Shown: positions 40,796 through 49,499 of the stretch, in pieces
Layout of the letters: each line of letters starts with the position of its first letter
Position numbering within the stretch: the first letter of the stretch is position 1
Assembly: GCA_021769725.1 (NCBI GenBank)
Contig: JAETSI010000020.1
Span: forward strand, 1-51,800
Origin: Oscillospiraceae bacterium
GTDB taxonomy: Bacteria; Bacillota; Clostridia; Oscillospirales; Ruminococcaceae
Direction: 5' to 3'
DNA length: 51,800 bases
The notes under the pieces: model-generated
Databases searched by the model: none
Seen by the model: only the letters and a program-made list of their open reading frames with translations
What the model was told of the DNA's origin: nothing
Translations under genes and position numbers: made by a program

Positions 40796-41871
40796 GATTT
40801 TTTCTGATGCCTGAGACGGTTGATGTTTCGTTCAAAGCCGCCGCTGTCAAGAAGATCAGCCAGAAAGAACTGTTCAAGCAAAGGGACTGTACAGGTGTAG
40901 AATCCTGCTTTTTCATTGTACAATGGCAGATATTCCAATGGAAGCAGCATATATCCTGCACGTATGGACGGCGCAACAGTCTGGGAAAACGTGTTTACGT
41001 AAATAACGTTTTTGCCTCCGCTCATTGAAAAAAGAGTCTCGGGAGCTGTTCCTGTCAGGGCAAATTCAGAATCGTAGTCATCCTCTATGATAACAGCACC
41101 ACGCCGTTCAGCCCAAGCTGTGTACTCACGGCGGCGGTTCGCAGAAGCAGTTATTCCACTTGGAAAGCTGTTAAATGGTGTTACATGAAGCACAGACGCA
41201 TTTGTCCTTTCAAGTTCGTCGGGACAGATTCCCTCGTTGTCCATTTTCAGCATATGGCAGTGTGCTCCATTTGCCGTATATACGGCACGAATTTTTTCGT
41301 ATGACGGGTCTTCAAGAGCGATCACACGGTCACGTCCAAGCATCTGAATGCATATGCCGTAGAGATATTCAGCTCCAGATCCGATTATTATTTGATCTGG
41401 AGAAGCTGTTATATTACGGCTTCTGATCAGATATCTTGAAATTGCTTCTCTGAGCCAGGTGCTGCCGTTGCTGGGTGATTTACGGAGAATATTTTCTCCC
41501 ATTGAGGAGAGAACTCTTCTTATCCCGGCGGCATAAACAGAAAAGGGGATAAGCGTATCAGAATCGCCGGATGTTTCACTGGAAAAATTCATCTTTGGAG
41601 TTTGAATTTCCGCTGTGGGAAAACTGTTTTCGGGACTGTAGATAACATAACATCCACTTCTCTCACGAGTGCGGCAGTAGTCCTCGTCGCAGAGAACCGA
41701 GTAGGCGTGCTCGATCGTAGCAACACTGACTCCACAATCCGCTGCCAAGGTGCGCTTTGAGGGAAGTTTTGTTCCCTCCGGAAATGCTCCGCTTATGATT
41801 TTATTGCGCAGCTCACGGTATATCTGCAAATAAACGGGTACATCATCATTCTGATTGACAATAAGCTGCAT
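40768..41871 (-). CDS. MocR-type GntR/aminotransferase regulator, truncated
   Basis: The 367-residue protein has a GntR winged helix at about 8-75 (YLQIYRELRNKIISGAFPEG; LPSKRTLAADCGVSVATIEH) and an aspartate-aminotransferase-like domain at about 100-367. The PLP-binding Lys of the TFSK motif is Gln (VNTFSQTVAPSIRAGY). The product also stops at GGFERNINRLRHQKKSVNQI, about 75-90 residues short of usual MocR proteins. The stop codon lies inside the bioY promoter. It may no longer bind PLP covalently. AAAGGAG abuts one ATG; the ATG three codons later, at 41871, is better spaced. Confidence 0.82.
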   Translation of the reverse strand: MQLIVNQNDDVPVYLQIYRELRNKIISGAFPEGTKLPSKRTLAADCGVSVATIEHAYSVLCDEDYCRTRERSGCYVIYSPENSFPTAEIQTPKMNFSSETSGDSDTLIPFSVYAAGIRRVLSSMGENILRKSPSNGSTWLREAISRYLIRSRNITASPDQIIIGSGAEYLYGICIQMLGRDRVIALEDPSYEKIRAVYTANGAHCHMLKMDNEGICPDELERTNASVLHVTPFNSFPSGITASANRRREYTAWAERRGAVIIEDDYDSEFALTGTAPETLFSMSGGKNVIYVNTFSQTVAPSIRAGYMLLPLEYLPLYNEKAGFYTCTVPLLEQFFLADLLDSGGFERNINRLRHQKKSVNQISKNG

Positions 41872-41894
41872 AAAATTCATCTCCTTTCACAAAT

Positions 41895-41924
41895 ATTATA
41901 TCACAATATTAGTTATTTCGTCAA
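41895..41924 (-). promoter_or_regulatory. Promoter of the MocR gene
   Basis: On the minus strand, TTGACG (41919-41924) and TATAAT (41895-41900) have an 18-bp spacer. Confidence 0.65.
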
Positions 41925-42015
41925 CTTTATGGAGAATGTTGTCTTCCATATTTCCTGCCAAAGGGAAGAATATGTATACTTTTGTGATAATATCATGATT
42001 ATTTTTCCATTCATG

Positions 42016-42044
42016 TTGAAATAATAATATCAGTGTGATATAAT
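42016..42044 (+). promoter_or_regulatory. Promoter of the P-type ATPase-galK operon
   Basis: TTGAAA (42016-42021) and TATAAT (42039-42044) have a 17-bp spacer, 35 bp before the start codon. Confidence 0.75.
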
Positions 42045-42079
42045 AATTATGATATAAATAAAATATACGAGGTGTTAAA

Positions 42080-44479
42080 ATGAAAAAAGAAAAAAGCGAA
42101 CCTGCCGTGAAAACCTCGCCGGAGAGGATAGATACAGACATAGAAACCGGACTGACATCTGAACAAGCGGCAAGACGGAAAGCCGATGGTTATGATAACA
42201 AACCTGTTGAATCACCCTCAAAATCTGTTAAGGAGATCTGTGCAGGTAATATTTTCACCGGATTCAACTTTCTTTTTGCTGCACTTTCGGTGCTTCTTAT
42301 CGCAGTTGGTTCATATCGTGACCTTACGTTTATGCCTATTATTATTGCCAATACGCTTATAGGTATTTTTCAGGAGCTGCGTTCAAAATCCGTTCTTGAC
42401 AAGCTGACCATGCTGAACGCTCCTGTTACCACAGTTATACGTGACGGATGTGAGATAAGTGTTCCATCCAAGGAACTTGTGCTGGATGATATAGCCGTGT
42501 TCCGTGCTGGAAATCAGATAAGTGCAGACGCCGTCGTTGTAAGCGGCAGCGTTTCGGTCAACGAGTCGCTTCTTACCGGAGAATCGGATGAGATTATTAA
42601 AAATCCGGGGGACAGGCTCATGTCCGGAAGCTTTATAGTTTCTGGTTCATGCCGTGCAAAGCTCGAAAAAGTGGGCAGCGAGTCATATATATCACAATTG
42701 ACACTACAGGCTAAGAAAGCTAAAAAAGGCGAGCAGTCAGAGATGATACGCTCCCTCAGCAGAATCGTCACCACAGCCGGAATAATTATTGTGCCTCTCG
42801 GTTCGGTCATGTTTATGCAGCAGTACCATATTACTGAAAATATCAAGACCAGCGTTCAGTCGATGGTTGCATCCGTCATTGGAATGATACCGGAGGGACT
42901 CTTTCTTATCGCAAGCGTTTCTTTGGCTGTAAGTGCTATGAGACTGGCGTTTGATAAAGTTCTTGTTCATGATATGAAGTGTATTGAAACGCTTGCCAGA
43001 GTAAATGTTTTATGCGTTGATAAAACGGGAACTATCACGGAAAATTCCATGGCGGTGACAAGCGTTATCCCTGCCGGAAGCCAGTATTCCGAAGAGATGA
43101 TAAACAGTCTCGTGAGTGATTTTGCTGCATCGCAGGCGGCAGATAACGAAACAATGCGTGCTATGAAAAATTATTTCAGGCGTCCGGGCGGAATGATGCC
43201 GGTGGCTCATACGGGATTTTCTTCAGAATTTAAATACAGCAGTGTGACTTTTGAAAACGGTGCATATATTCTGGGAGCTCCTGATTTTATTCTTGGCGAA
43301 CGTTATGCGGAATATCGTGATGTTATCGAATCAAACGGCAGAAAAGGTTATAGAGTTCTTGCCTTTGTGAAGTATAACGGCTATCCGGACGGAAAAGCTT
43401 TAAACGGTGCTGTTATGCCGATCTGTTTTATTATTCTGTCAAATCCTATTCGTAAGGATGCTCCGGATACTTTCAGGTATTTTGCTGAACAGGGTGTCGA
43501 TATCAAGGTGATTTCGGGTGATAATCCGGTGACGGTTTCGGAGGTGGCGAAGCAGGCTGGAATAAAAAATGCTTCTGATTATATTGATGCATCTACACTG
43601 ACGACTGATGAGTCAATAAACGATGCTGTTATGCGCTATTCAGTTTTCGGACGTGTTACTCCCGATCAGAAGCGAAAATTTGTAAAGGCTCTTAAAAAGA
43701 ACGGCAAGACTGTTGCTATGACCGGAGACGGCGTAAATGATATTCTTGCCCTGAAAGACGCCGACTGTTCAGTTGCTATGGCATCGGGCAGCGACGCTGC
43801 ATGTCAGGCTTCTCAGCTTGTACTGCTGGAATCGGATTTTTCAAAAATGCCGGGTGTTGTTCTGGAAGGGCGCAAAGTTGTAAACAATCTTGAAAGATCC
43901 GGAAGTCTGTTTCTTGTTAAAAATATTTTTTCACTCATTCTTTCTGTTCTTACAATATGTTTCGGTATTGCATATCCACTCAAGCCGTCGCAGATCTCAC
44001 TTATAAGTCTTTTTACTATTGGATTGCCGGCTCTTGTGCTGTCGCAAATGCCGAACAAGGAAATTATCCGTGGAAGATTTATAAAAAATATACTGCTGAA
44101 GGCTCTTCCGGCCGGTATTACTGATACTATTATAGTAGCTGCTATGATGTATTTTGGCAGTGTCTTTGAGGTCACTCAGGCAGAAATAGCAACATCTTCT
44201 ACCATATTGTTGGGCATTGTCGGACTTATGATAGTTTTTCAGATCAGCAAACCAATGGACGTATACAAAATGTGGCTGTGGATAATATGTGCCTTGGGAC
44301 TTGTATTCAGCATGGTATTTGTAAGCGATTTCTTTGATATATCAGCAATGTCCCCTAGATGTGTACTTCTCTGCGTCACCTTTTCAATCATAGCAGAGCC
44401 ATTCATGCGTTATCTGACTATGGGAATAGATATGATACAAAGACTTTTTGTAAAAGACAAAAAAGGAGAGAATATATGA
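42080..44479 (+). CDS. Cation-transporting P-type ATPase
   Basis: The 799-residue membrane pump has the actuator motif LLTGES (about 166), the transmembrane motif MIPEGL (about 270), the phosphorylation site CVDKTGTITEN (Asp about 314), and hinge GDGVNDILALKDADCSVAM (about 549). Cytosolic and membrane parts are full length. PEGL in place of CPC or CPx argues against a heavy-metal pump and fits the P2-like/CtpE group proposed to move calcium. The specificity is inferred only. It overlaps the galactokinase start by 4 bp, so the two are coupled. Confidence 0.9.
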   Translation: MKKEKSEPAVKTSPERIDTDIETGLTSEQAARRKADGYDNKPVESPSKSVKEICAGNIFTGFNFLFAALSVLLIAVGSYRDLTFMPIIIANTLIGIFQELRSKSVLDKLTMLNAPVTTVIRDGCEISVPSKELVLDDIAVFRAGNQISADAVVVSGSVSVNESLLTGESDEIIKNPGDRLMSGSFIVSGSCRAKLEKVGSESYISQLTLQAKKAKKGEQSEMIRSLSRIVTTAGIIIVPLGSVMFMQQYHITENIKTSVQSMVASVIGMIPEGLFLIASVSLAVSAMRLAFDKVLVHDMKCIETLARVNVLCVDKTGTITENSMAVTSVIPAGSQYSEEMINSLVSDFAASQAADNETMRAMKNYFRRPGGMMPVAHTGFSSEFKYSSVTFENGAYILGAPDFILGERYAEYRDVIESNGRKGYRVLAFVKYNGYPDGKALNGAVMPICFIILSNPIRKDAPDTFRYFAEQGVDIKVISGDNPVTVSEVAKQAGIKNASDYIDASTLTTDESINDAVMRYSVFGRVTPDQKRKFVKALKKNGKTVAMTGDGVNDILALKDADCSVAMASGSDAACQASQLVLLESDFSKMPGVVLEGRKVVNNLERSGSLFLVKNIFSLILSVLTICFGIAYPLKPSQISLISLFTIGLPALVLSQMPNKEIIRGRFIKNILLKALPAGITDTIIVAAMMYFGSVFEVTQAEIATSSTILLGIVGLMIVFQISKPMDVYKMWLWIICALGLVFSMVFVSDFFDISAMSPRCVLLCVTFSIIAEPFMRYLTMGIDMIQRLFVKDKKGENI

Positions 44480-45753
44480 CTATATATGAATTAAGCAGCA
44501 GGATTTCCTCGGGAATGTTTGACAGTCAGCTAAAAATGCTGTATGGTTCTTCTGACATGAGTGTTCTCCGTCATAGAGCACGATATCTTTCGGCAGCAGA
44601 AAGATTCTCACGCCTTTATCCGGAATGTACTGATGTACGTGTTTTCTCAGCTTGCGGAAGAGCTGAGATAGGTGGAAATCACACAGATCATCAGCACGGA
44701 AACGTTCTTGCTGCTGCAATTGATGCGGATATGATAGCGATTGCCGAGACAAACGGCAGTGATAAGATACGCATCGTTTCAGAGGGATTTGGTTCGTTTA
44801 CTGTAGATACTGCTGATATGTCTGCTGCAGAGAGTGGAACTTCAGAGTCTCTTGTAAAGGGAATTATGTGCGGTCTGAGGGAAAAGGGGATAGAAACAGG
44901 TGGACTTAATGTATTTGTTTCCTCCGAAATACCTGTGGGGTGCGGATTGGCTTCGTCATCAGCCTTTGAAATACTGATTGCGACAATTTTCAGTAGTTTT
45001 TTTGGCAGCGGAAATTTTTCGTGTTATGAATTTGCTGATATATGCCATAGGGCAGAAAATGATTTTTACGGTAAAAGCTGTGGAATTATGGATCAGGCTG
45101 TGTGTGCTTCCGGAGGATTTTTACTGGTCAATCTTGCTGATCCGTCTGCTCCTGTGATGAAAAAGATAGGTTTTGATTTTGGCAGATCCGGGTATTCACT
45201 GTGTGTTACGAATATTGGAAGAAGTCATGCCGGGCTTGACACTGAGTACGATGCTGTTTGTTCAGAGATGAAACATGTGGCACAGGAAATGGGATACGGT
45301 GTGCTTGGAGAAGCGGACGAGAAGGACTTTTTTGAAAATATTAAAAACCTGCGTGAAAGATGCAGCGATCGGGAAATTTTACGTGCTGCTCATTTCTTTG
45401 GCGAGACAGAACGTGTTATTCAGGAGGCGGTAGCATTGGAAAATGGTGATACTGAGGAATTTTTTGATCTTGTGAATGAATCGGGGAATTCGTCGGCTGA
45501 ACTATTGCAAAATCTTTGTCCCGAAAACTGCGGTATGCATCAGGAAATACCTATAGCCATAATGCTGAGCAAAAGATTTTTGGAAGGAAGCGGAGCAGTT
45601 AAGATTCACGGAGGAGGCTTTGGAGGTTCAATAATGGCGTTTGTGCCGAATTATCGGACAGAATCTTATATCAGTGTAATGAATGATATCTTCGGAGACG
45701 GTGCTTGCCGTAAACTGAATATCCGTCCGGTAGGCGGATATGAGCTGAAATAA
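44476..45753 (+). CDS. galK: Galactokinase (GHMP family)
   Basis: The 425-residue enzyme phosphorylates galactose in the Leloir pathway. It has the galactokinase signature ACGRAEIGGNHTDHQHGNVL, ATP loop IPVGCGLASSSAFEI, catalytic-region GIMDQAVCASGG, and C-terminal KIHGGGFGGSIMAFV. AAAGGAG selects ATG 44476, overlapping the ATPase stop. No galT or galE is nearby, and a different sugar substrate in the GHMP family cannot be excluded. Confidence 0.9.
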   Translation: MTIYELSSRISSGMFDSQLKMLYGSSDMSVLRHRARYLSAAERFSRLYPECTDVRVFSACGRAEIGGNHTDHQHGNVLAAAIDADMIAIAETNGSDKIRIVSEGFGSFTVDTADMSAAESGTSESLVKGIMCGLREKGIETGGLNVFVSSEIPVGCGLASSSAFEILIATIFSSFFGSGNFSCYEFADICHRAENDFYGKSCGIMDQAVCASGGFLLVNLADPSAPVMKKIGFDFGRSGYSLCVTNIGRSHAGLDTEYDAVCSEMKHVAQEMGYGVLGEADEKDFFENIKNLRERCSDREILRAAHFFGETERVIQEAVALENGDTEEFFDLVNESGNSSAELLQNLCPENCGMHQEIPIAIMLSKRFLEGSGAVKIHGGGFGGSIMAFVPNYRTESYISVMNDIFGDGACRKLNIRPVGGYELK

Positions 45754-45805
45754 TACTGTTTTTAGTTGTTTTTTAAGTTAAAACAAAAAAATATATTAAA
45801 AACTA

Positions 45806-45834
45806 TTGACAACGGTTTCGTATCGTGATATAAT
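45806..45834 (+). promoter_or_regulatory. Promoter of tRNA-fMet
   Basis: TTGACA (45806-45811) and TATAAT (45829-45834) have a 17-bp spacer, 31 bp before the tRNA. Confidence 0.88.
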
Positions 45835-45865
45835 GATATAGTCGTAAGGCAAATGTAAAGTATAT

Positions 45866-45942
<77 letters not shown>

Positions 45943-45946
45943 AAAT

Positions 45947-45982
45947 TCCTCGTGAACACGTTGTTTGCGAGGATATATTTTT
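45947..45982 (+). terminator. Weak terminator after tRNA-fMet
   Basis: TCCTCG (45947-45952) and CGAGGA (45968-45973) are followed by a T-rich run. Confidence 0.6.
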
Positions 45983-46009
45983 GTCTGTATGAATAAAAAC
46001 GTGGTTTCA

Positions 46010-46029
46010 TACCCTTACCGTACCCTTAC
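46010..46029. repeat. Direct repeat, possible integrase arm sites
   Basis: TACCCTTAC occurs at 46010-46018 and 46021-46029 (11-bp period), about 70 bp inside the element from the tRNA. Such repeats next to an attachment site often bind the integrase arm domain. The rest of 45943-46295 is AT-rich, with a TATAAT-like stretch near 46200-46225 that may serve the cargo gene. Confidence 0.4.
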
Positions 46030-46295
46030 GGAGTTTTGAATTTATGGGTATGGAGCTATTTTTATGATTTTTGTGTTAACTGAGATTAACACAAAGAGGC
46101 AGTCTAAGTTCCTATTGCATTTGATTTTTATCTGAATATTATTCTTTAAAAAAATAATAAAACTTAAATTTTTATTTTTATTGCAAAATATCAAAATATA
46201 TGATATAATATATAATAATAGTTTATTATAGAAATATTTACTAGAAAATTATAATTATATATTAGACTTATTCGGTAGTATAATGGAGTTATTTT

Positions 46296-46970
46296 ATGGA
46301 TAATTATTTATTTTATATGTATCTTAAATATTTAAAAGATAATAAGCTGACTTTTTGGTCTAAATTGTTAAAGCAGCCTCCAGTTGCAATTATTTTGTTT
46401 GTAATTATAATCATATCTGGAATATCATCGATAATTTTGTCTTTTATTAACATTAATTATTATTTTATATTAGGTTCAATTCTTCTGGAGATTATAAGTT
46501 GTGCTGTTTTGTATTTTTACACAGAAAATTATAGAATTACTTGTAGCGAAAGAAAAGCTGAAGATTACAAAGAATATTGCAAGAAGATAAGGATATGGTT
46601 GAATAGCTGTGGCATAATAGATAGAGAAGTAGTTGAAGTTTTACATAGTCGTGTTATAGAAAATATTGAACAATTAAAATCTTTGGACAAAGAAAGCCTG
46701 GAACGAACCGATAAATGGTTACAGGCTTTGATAATTCCTATTGTACTTGCAATTATAACAACATCTATAAGTAATGTTTCTGATATAGCTGTGATATTTA
46801 AAAATACGCTGATTATTATAATTTGCTTTGTTTCTGTGTATTGCATTTTTATAGCGGTACAAAAAATTTCAAATTTTCCTAATAAAAGAATGATTGAGAA
46901 ATTAAATTGTTTTGCGAGTGACCTGCAAGGTGTTCTGGATACGCAGTTTTCAGATAGTATTTTTAAATAA
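46296..46970 (+). CDS. AT-rich cargo membrane protein of unknown function
   Basis: The 224-residue protein has four likely membrane helices: two at about 31-70 (VAIILFVIIIISGISSIILS; a second hydrophobic run), and two at about 145-187. Between them is a charged cytoplasmic segment (about 75-140) rich in Lys, Glu and Arg. Codon and base use is much more AT-rich than in chromosomal neighbours, a sign of recent transfer. A ribosome site (ATGGAG) precedes the ATG. It is oriented against the integrase and shares a hairpin terminator with it. I recognise no family. A cargo role such as defence or immunity is possible but unsupported. Confidence 0.6.
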   Translation: MDNYLFYMYLKYLKDNKLTFWSKLLKQPPVAIILFVIIIISGISSIILSFININYYFILGSILLEIISCAVLYFYTENYRITCSERKAEDYKEYCKKIRIWLNSCGIIDREVVEVLHSRVIENIEQLKSLDKESLERTDKWLQALIIPIVLAIITTSISNVSDIAVIFKNTLIIIICFVSVYCIFIAVQKISNFPNKRMIEKLNCFASDLQGVLDTQFSDSIFK

Positions 46971-47011
46971 TATTATTTATCATAAATATGCTAATATTGT
47001 AAAAAATAAAA

Positions 47012-47040
47012 GGCGGAGCAATTAAGCTCCGCCCATATTT
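47012..47040. terminator. Terminator between the cargo and integrase genes
   Basis: GGCGGAGC (47012-47019) and GCTCCGCC (47026-47033) are perfect 8-bp arms, with T-rich flanks on both strands. Confidence 0.85.
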
Positions 47041-48240
47041 TTAGAAAAGTCCAGCAATTTTGTTCATACTGTCACGCATAAGGTCAAGTGAGGAATGACA
47101 ATACAAATCCATTGTTATTTGTACAGTAGCATGACCTAAGATGTCGCTGAGAGCCTTGATATTCACACCATTTTCGATAGCTCTTGTTGCGAAAGTATGA
47201 CGGAGTGCGTGGAAATTAGCGTGTTCAATTCCTGCAACTGCAAGTAGGTAATTAAGTGCATCACGCATTGTATGAGGTTCAACGCATGTTCCGAACGGCA
47301 TTGAGAATACAAATCCGTTTGGCATAATCGGAACACCTAAAGACATATATTCCTGATTTTGATGTTCCTTGTGTTCAAGAAGCATAGTCCAGATATTCTG
47401 AGGAACTGGAATCTCTCGATATCCTTTTGGAGTTTTCACATTACCTTCGATAAGTATGGTGGAGCAGGTATCTTCATCGTCCTCGTCGATTTCTTCAAGC
47501 TCATTCATATTTTTTTTGATACGCTGTAATGTTCTGCTTATTTTTATAGTACCCTTGTTGAAATTCACATCAGTCCAGCGTAAGGCACAGAGTTCGCCGA
47601 TACGCAAGCCAGTTGCAAGGTCAAAAAGAATTGCAAAACCAAGTCGATGAGTATGTATAACACTTAGAAGTTTTGTCTGCTCTTCAACAGAAAGCACTCT
47701 CATTTCCTTTTTCTCCTGACGTGGAATTACTGTTCCGTGAGTAGGATTGTTTATAATTATACCATTGATACAAGCCTGCTCCATTGCCTGGTGGAGCATA
47801 TTATGAAGATTGCGGATTGTCTTAGCGGACAGACCTCCCTTGCCGTCGGTTCTGCCGTTTTCAAACTTTTGGTTATAGAAATTCTGAATCACGGCAGGAG
47901 TAATCTGCTGTATCGGAATATCGCCCAATATCGGGATAATATGGTTGTGAACGTATCCCTCATAGCTTATGTAGGTTGAAGGTCTGATGCTTACTGAAGC
48001 ATAGTTCTGAAGCCACTGTACAAGCCAGTCTTTTAAAAGAAGTCTGTTCGGAGTAACATAGGAGCCTGTCTGTTTATTGTGGAGTACAGCGTTGAGTTTT
48101 TCAGAGACTTCCTTGCGTGTTTTGCCATATACTGAACGCTGTATTTGTTTGCCTTTGTTGTCACGACCGTCAGAATAACGTCCCTCCCATGTGCCGTTGG
48201 AACGTCTGCGGATTGAGCCTTCGTTGTTTCCTTTTTTCAT
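47041..48240 (-). CDS. int: Tyrosine-family site-specific integrase
   Basis: The 399-residue recombinase has an AP2-like arm-binding N-terminus (about 1-50, EGSIRRRSNGTWEGRYSDGR), a core-binding SAM-like domain (about 65-165) and a catalytic domain. The catalytic residues are Arg in ATGLRIGELCALRW, Lys in KTPKGYREI, HxxR in FHALRHTFATR, His in LGHATVQ, and the Tyr nucleophile in MDLYCHSS. All are present. It catalyses integration and excision at tRNA-fMet. Its start overlaps the excisionase stop by 4 bp. Confidence 0.96.
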   Translation of the reverse strand: MKKGNNEGSIRRRSNGTWEGRYSDGRDNKGKQIQRSVYGKTRKEVSEKLNAVLHNKQTGSYVTPNRLLLKDWLVQWLQNYASVSIRPSTYISYEGYVHNHIIPILGDIPIQQITPAVIQNFYNQKFENGRTDGKGGLSAKTIRNLHNMLHQAMEQACINGIIINNPTHGTVIPRQEKKEMRVLSVEEQTKLLSVIHTHRLGFAILFDLATGLRIGELCALRWTDVNFNKGTIKISRTLQRIKKNMNELEEIDEDDEDTCSTILIEGNVKTPKGYREIPVPQNIWTMLLEHKEHQNQEYMSLGVPIMPNGFVFSMPFGTCVEPHTMRDALNYLLAVAGIEHANFHALRHTFATRAIENGVNIKALSDILGHATVQITMDLYCHSSLDLMRDSMNKIAGLF

Positions 48241-48449
48241 TTGTAAATCACCTCGTTTGTGTTGTTGAGCCAGTTCAGAAAATTATCACGGGTCACACGT
48301 AACTGCTTGCCGAGTTTCAGGACTGGAAATCCTTTTGAATTCATAAGATTGTAGCCTGATGTCAGCGAAATATTGAGATAACCTGCAATATCCTTTGCCG
48401 TCATCACGAGAGGAAGTTCCTCATTGGAATTAAATTTTGGTAAATTCAT
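48237..48449 (-). CDS. xis: Excisionase-like helix-turn-helix protein
   Basis: The 70-residue protein has a MerR/Xis-type winged helix (MTAKDIAGYLNISLTSGYNL; FPVLKLGKQLRVTRDNFLNW). It probably bends attachment-site DNA to favour excision. It overlaps int by 4 bp, so the two are translated together. Confidence 0.88.
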   Translation of the reverse strand: MNLPKFNSNEELPLVMTAKDIAGYLNISLTSGYNLMNSKGFPVLKLGKQLRVTRDNFLNWLNNTNEVIYK

Positions 48450-48529
48450 AAAAAAATACCGTCTTTCATATATTTTTTTATTTATATGTTAGGCGGCATT
48501 ATTTTTTAATTTTCATTTAGCTTTGTTTA

Positions 48530-49498
48530 TTACATTTCCATAAGAAAATCATCATAACCTTCGTTCTTAATCGCTTTGACAGTATCATGTATCAGATTGT
48601 AGTCAATAAGCATATCCTCAATTTCGCTAGCGTCATAGCCATAATCAAGAAGAAGCATAACATCATCTTCGTCAACTCCGTAACAATTGCACATCTCCAG
48701 GAGTAGCTGTTCATGCTGTGTGTAATAATTGTCCTCCCAGTCATCATAATATCCTATGAAAGAAGCATATCTGAAATCTTCTTTGTTCTCAAATTCAGAA
48801 TGTGATATATTACCTTGATTGTCAATTTTGATAATGTCACCGTGAACTGTTTCTATTTTTGTGTAAGGAAAATTCAGCATACCAACTTTTTTGAGAGCGT
48901 TCTTCATTATGGATTCCGTTGATGCGTAAATATATATTCCCAAAACTTCAAAGTGGAGCAGGCACATAGGATTACTTCCCTTGACTATGTAAAGTGAATT
49001 TTCTTCATCAAGAACTGTAAAAGTGAAGTTACCCTGTACTGCTTCAGCCATACTTTTCAGACTGTTAAAGTCCAGTTTTTTCTGCTGTTCTATGAGCTGA
49101 ACTGCAACATAGCTGTCTGTTTCAATATGAGTAGCAGGAAGATTTTTTGTTTTGCGAAGTTCAACGTCATTATACAAAACTCCGTTGTGAGCAAACGCAA
49201 ATTCCTTGTCCGCATGACCAGGAAAAGGGTGATTGTTCTGGTTAAATTTTTGATTTCCCTGAGTTGTCAAGCGTGTGTGTCCCATAATAGCAGTTGTGCC
49301 ATCGGGAGCGTTGAAATGGATTTTGTGAGCTGGTTTAGGACGTTTGTAAATAACAACTTGCCCATCACGAATATATGAGATTCCTGCCGCATCAGTGCCA
49401 CGTTCCTCAGCGGCATTTGCAAGTGCCTGAGTGAGTTTTTTCAGGATTTTATAAGGTGTGATATGCTTGTAATCAAGCCAGCCGAATAATGCACACAT
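48530..49498 (-). CDS. Class II glutamine amidotransferase (stand-alone)
   Basis: The 322-residue Ntn-hydrolase has Cys2 as the predicted nucleophile (MCALFGWLDYK), then EERGTDAAGISYI, MGHTRLTTQGNQKFNQNNHP and FAHNGVLYN, the glutamine-binding motifs. It should release ammonia from glutamine. The C-terminal 90 residues are acidic, ending in a helical segment (DEDDVMLLLDYGYDASEIED). It lies 1 bp after the amidoligase gene on the same strand, so the two probably act together, with ammonia passed to or amide made by the ligase. It is not a purF or glmS gene: no synthase domain follows. Confidence 0.9.
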   Translation of the reverse strand: MCALFGWLDYKHITPYKILKKLTQALANAAEERGTDAAGISYIRDGQVVIYKRPKPAHKIHFNAPDGTTAIMGHTRLTTQGNQKFNQNNHPFPGHADKEFAFAHNGVLYNDVELRKTKNLPATHIETDSYVAVQLIEQQKKLDFNSLKSMAEAVQGNFTFTVLDEENSLYIVKGSNPMCLLHFEVLGIYIYASTESIMKNALKKVGMLNFPYTKIETVHGDIIKIDNQGNISHSEFENKEDFRYASFIGYYDDWEDNYYTQHEQLLLEMCNCYGVDEDDVMLLLDYGYDASEIEDMLIDYNLIHDTVKAIKNEGYDDFLMEM

Positions 49499-49499
49499 A

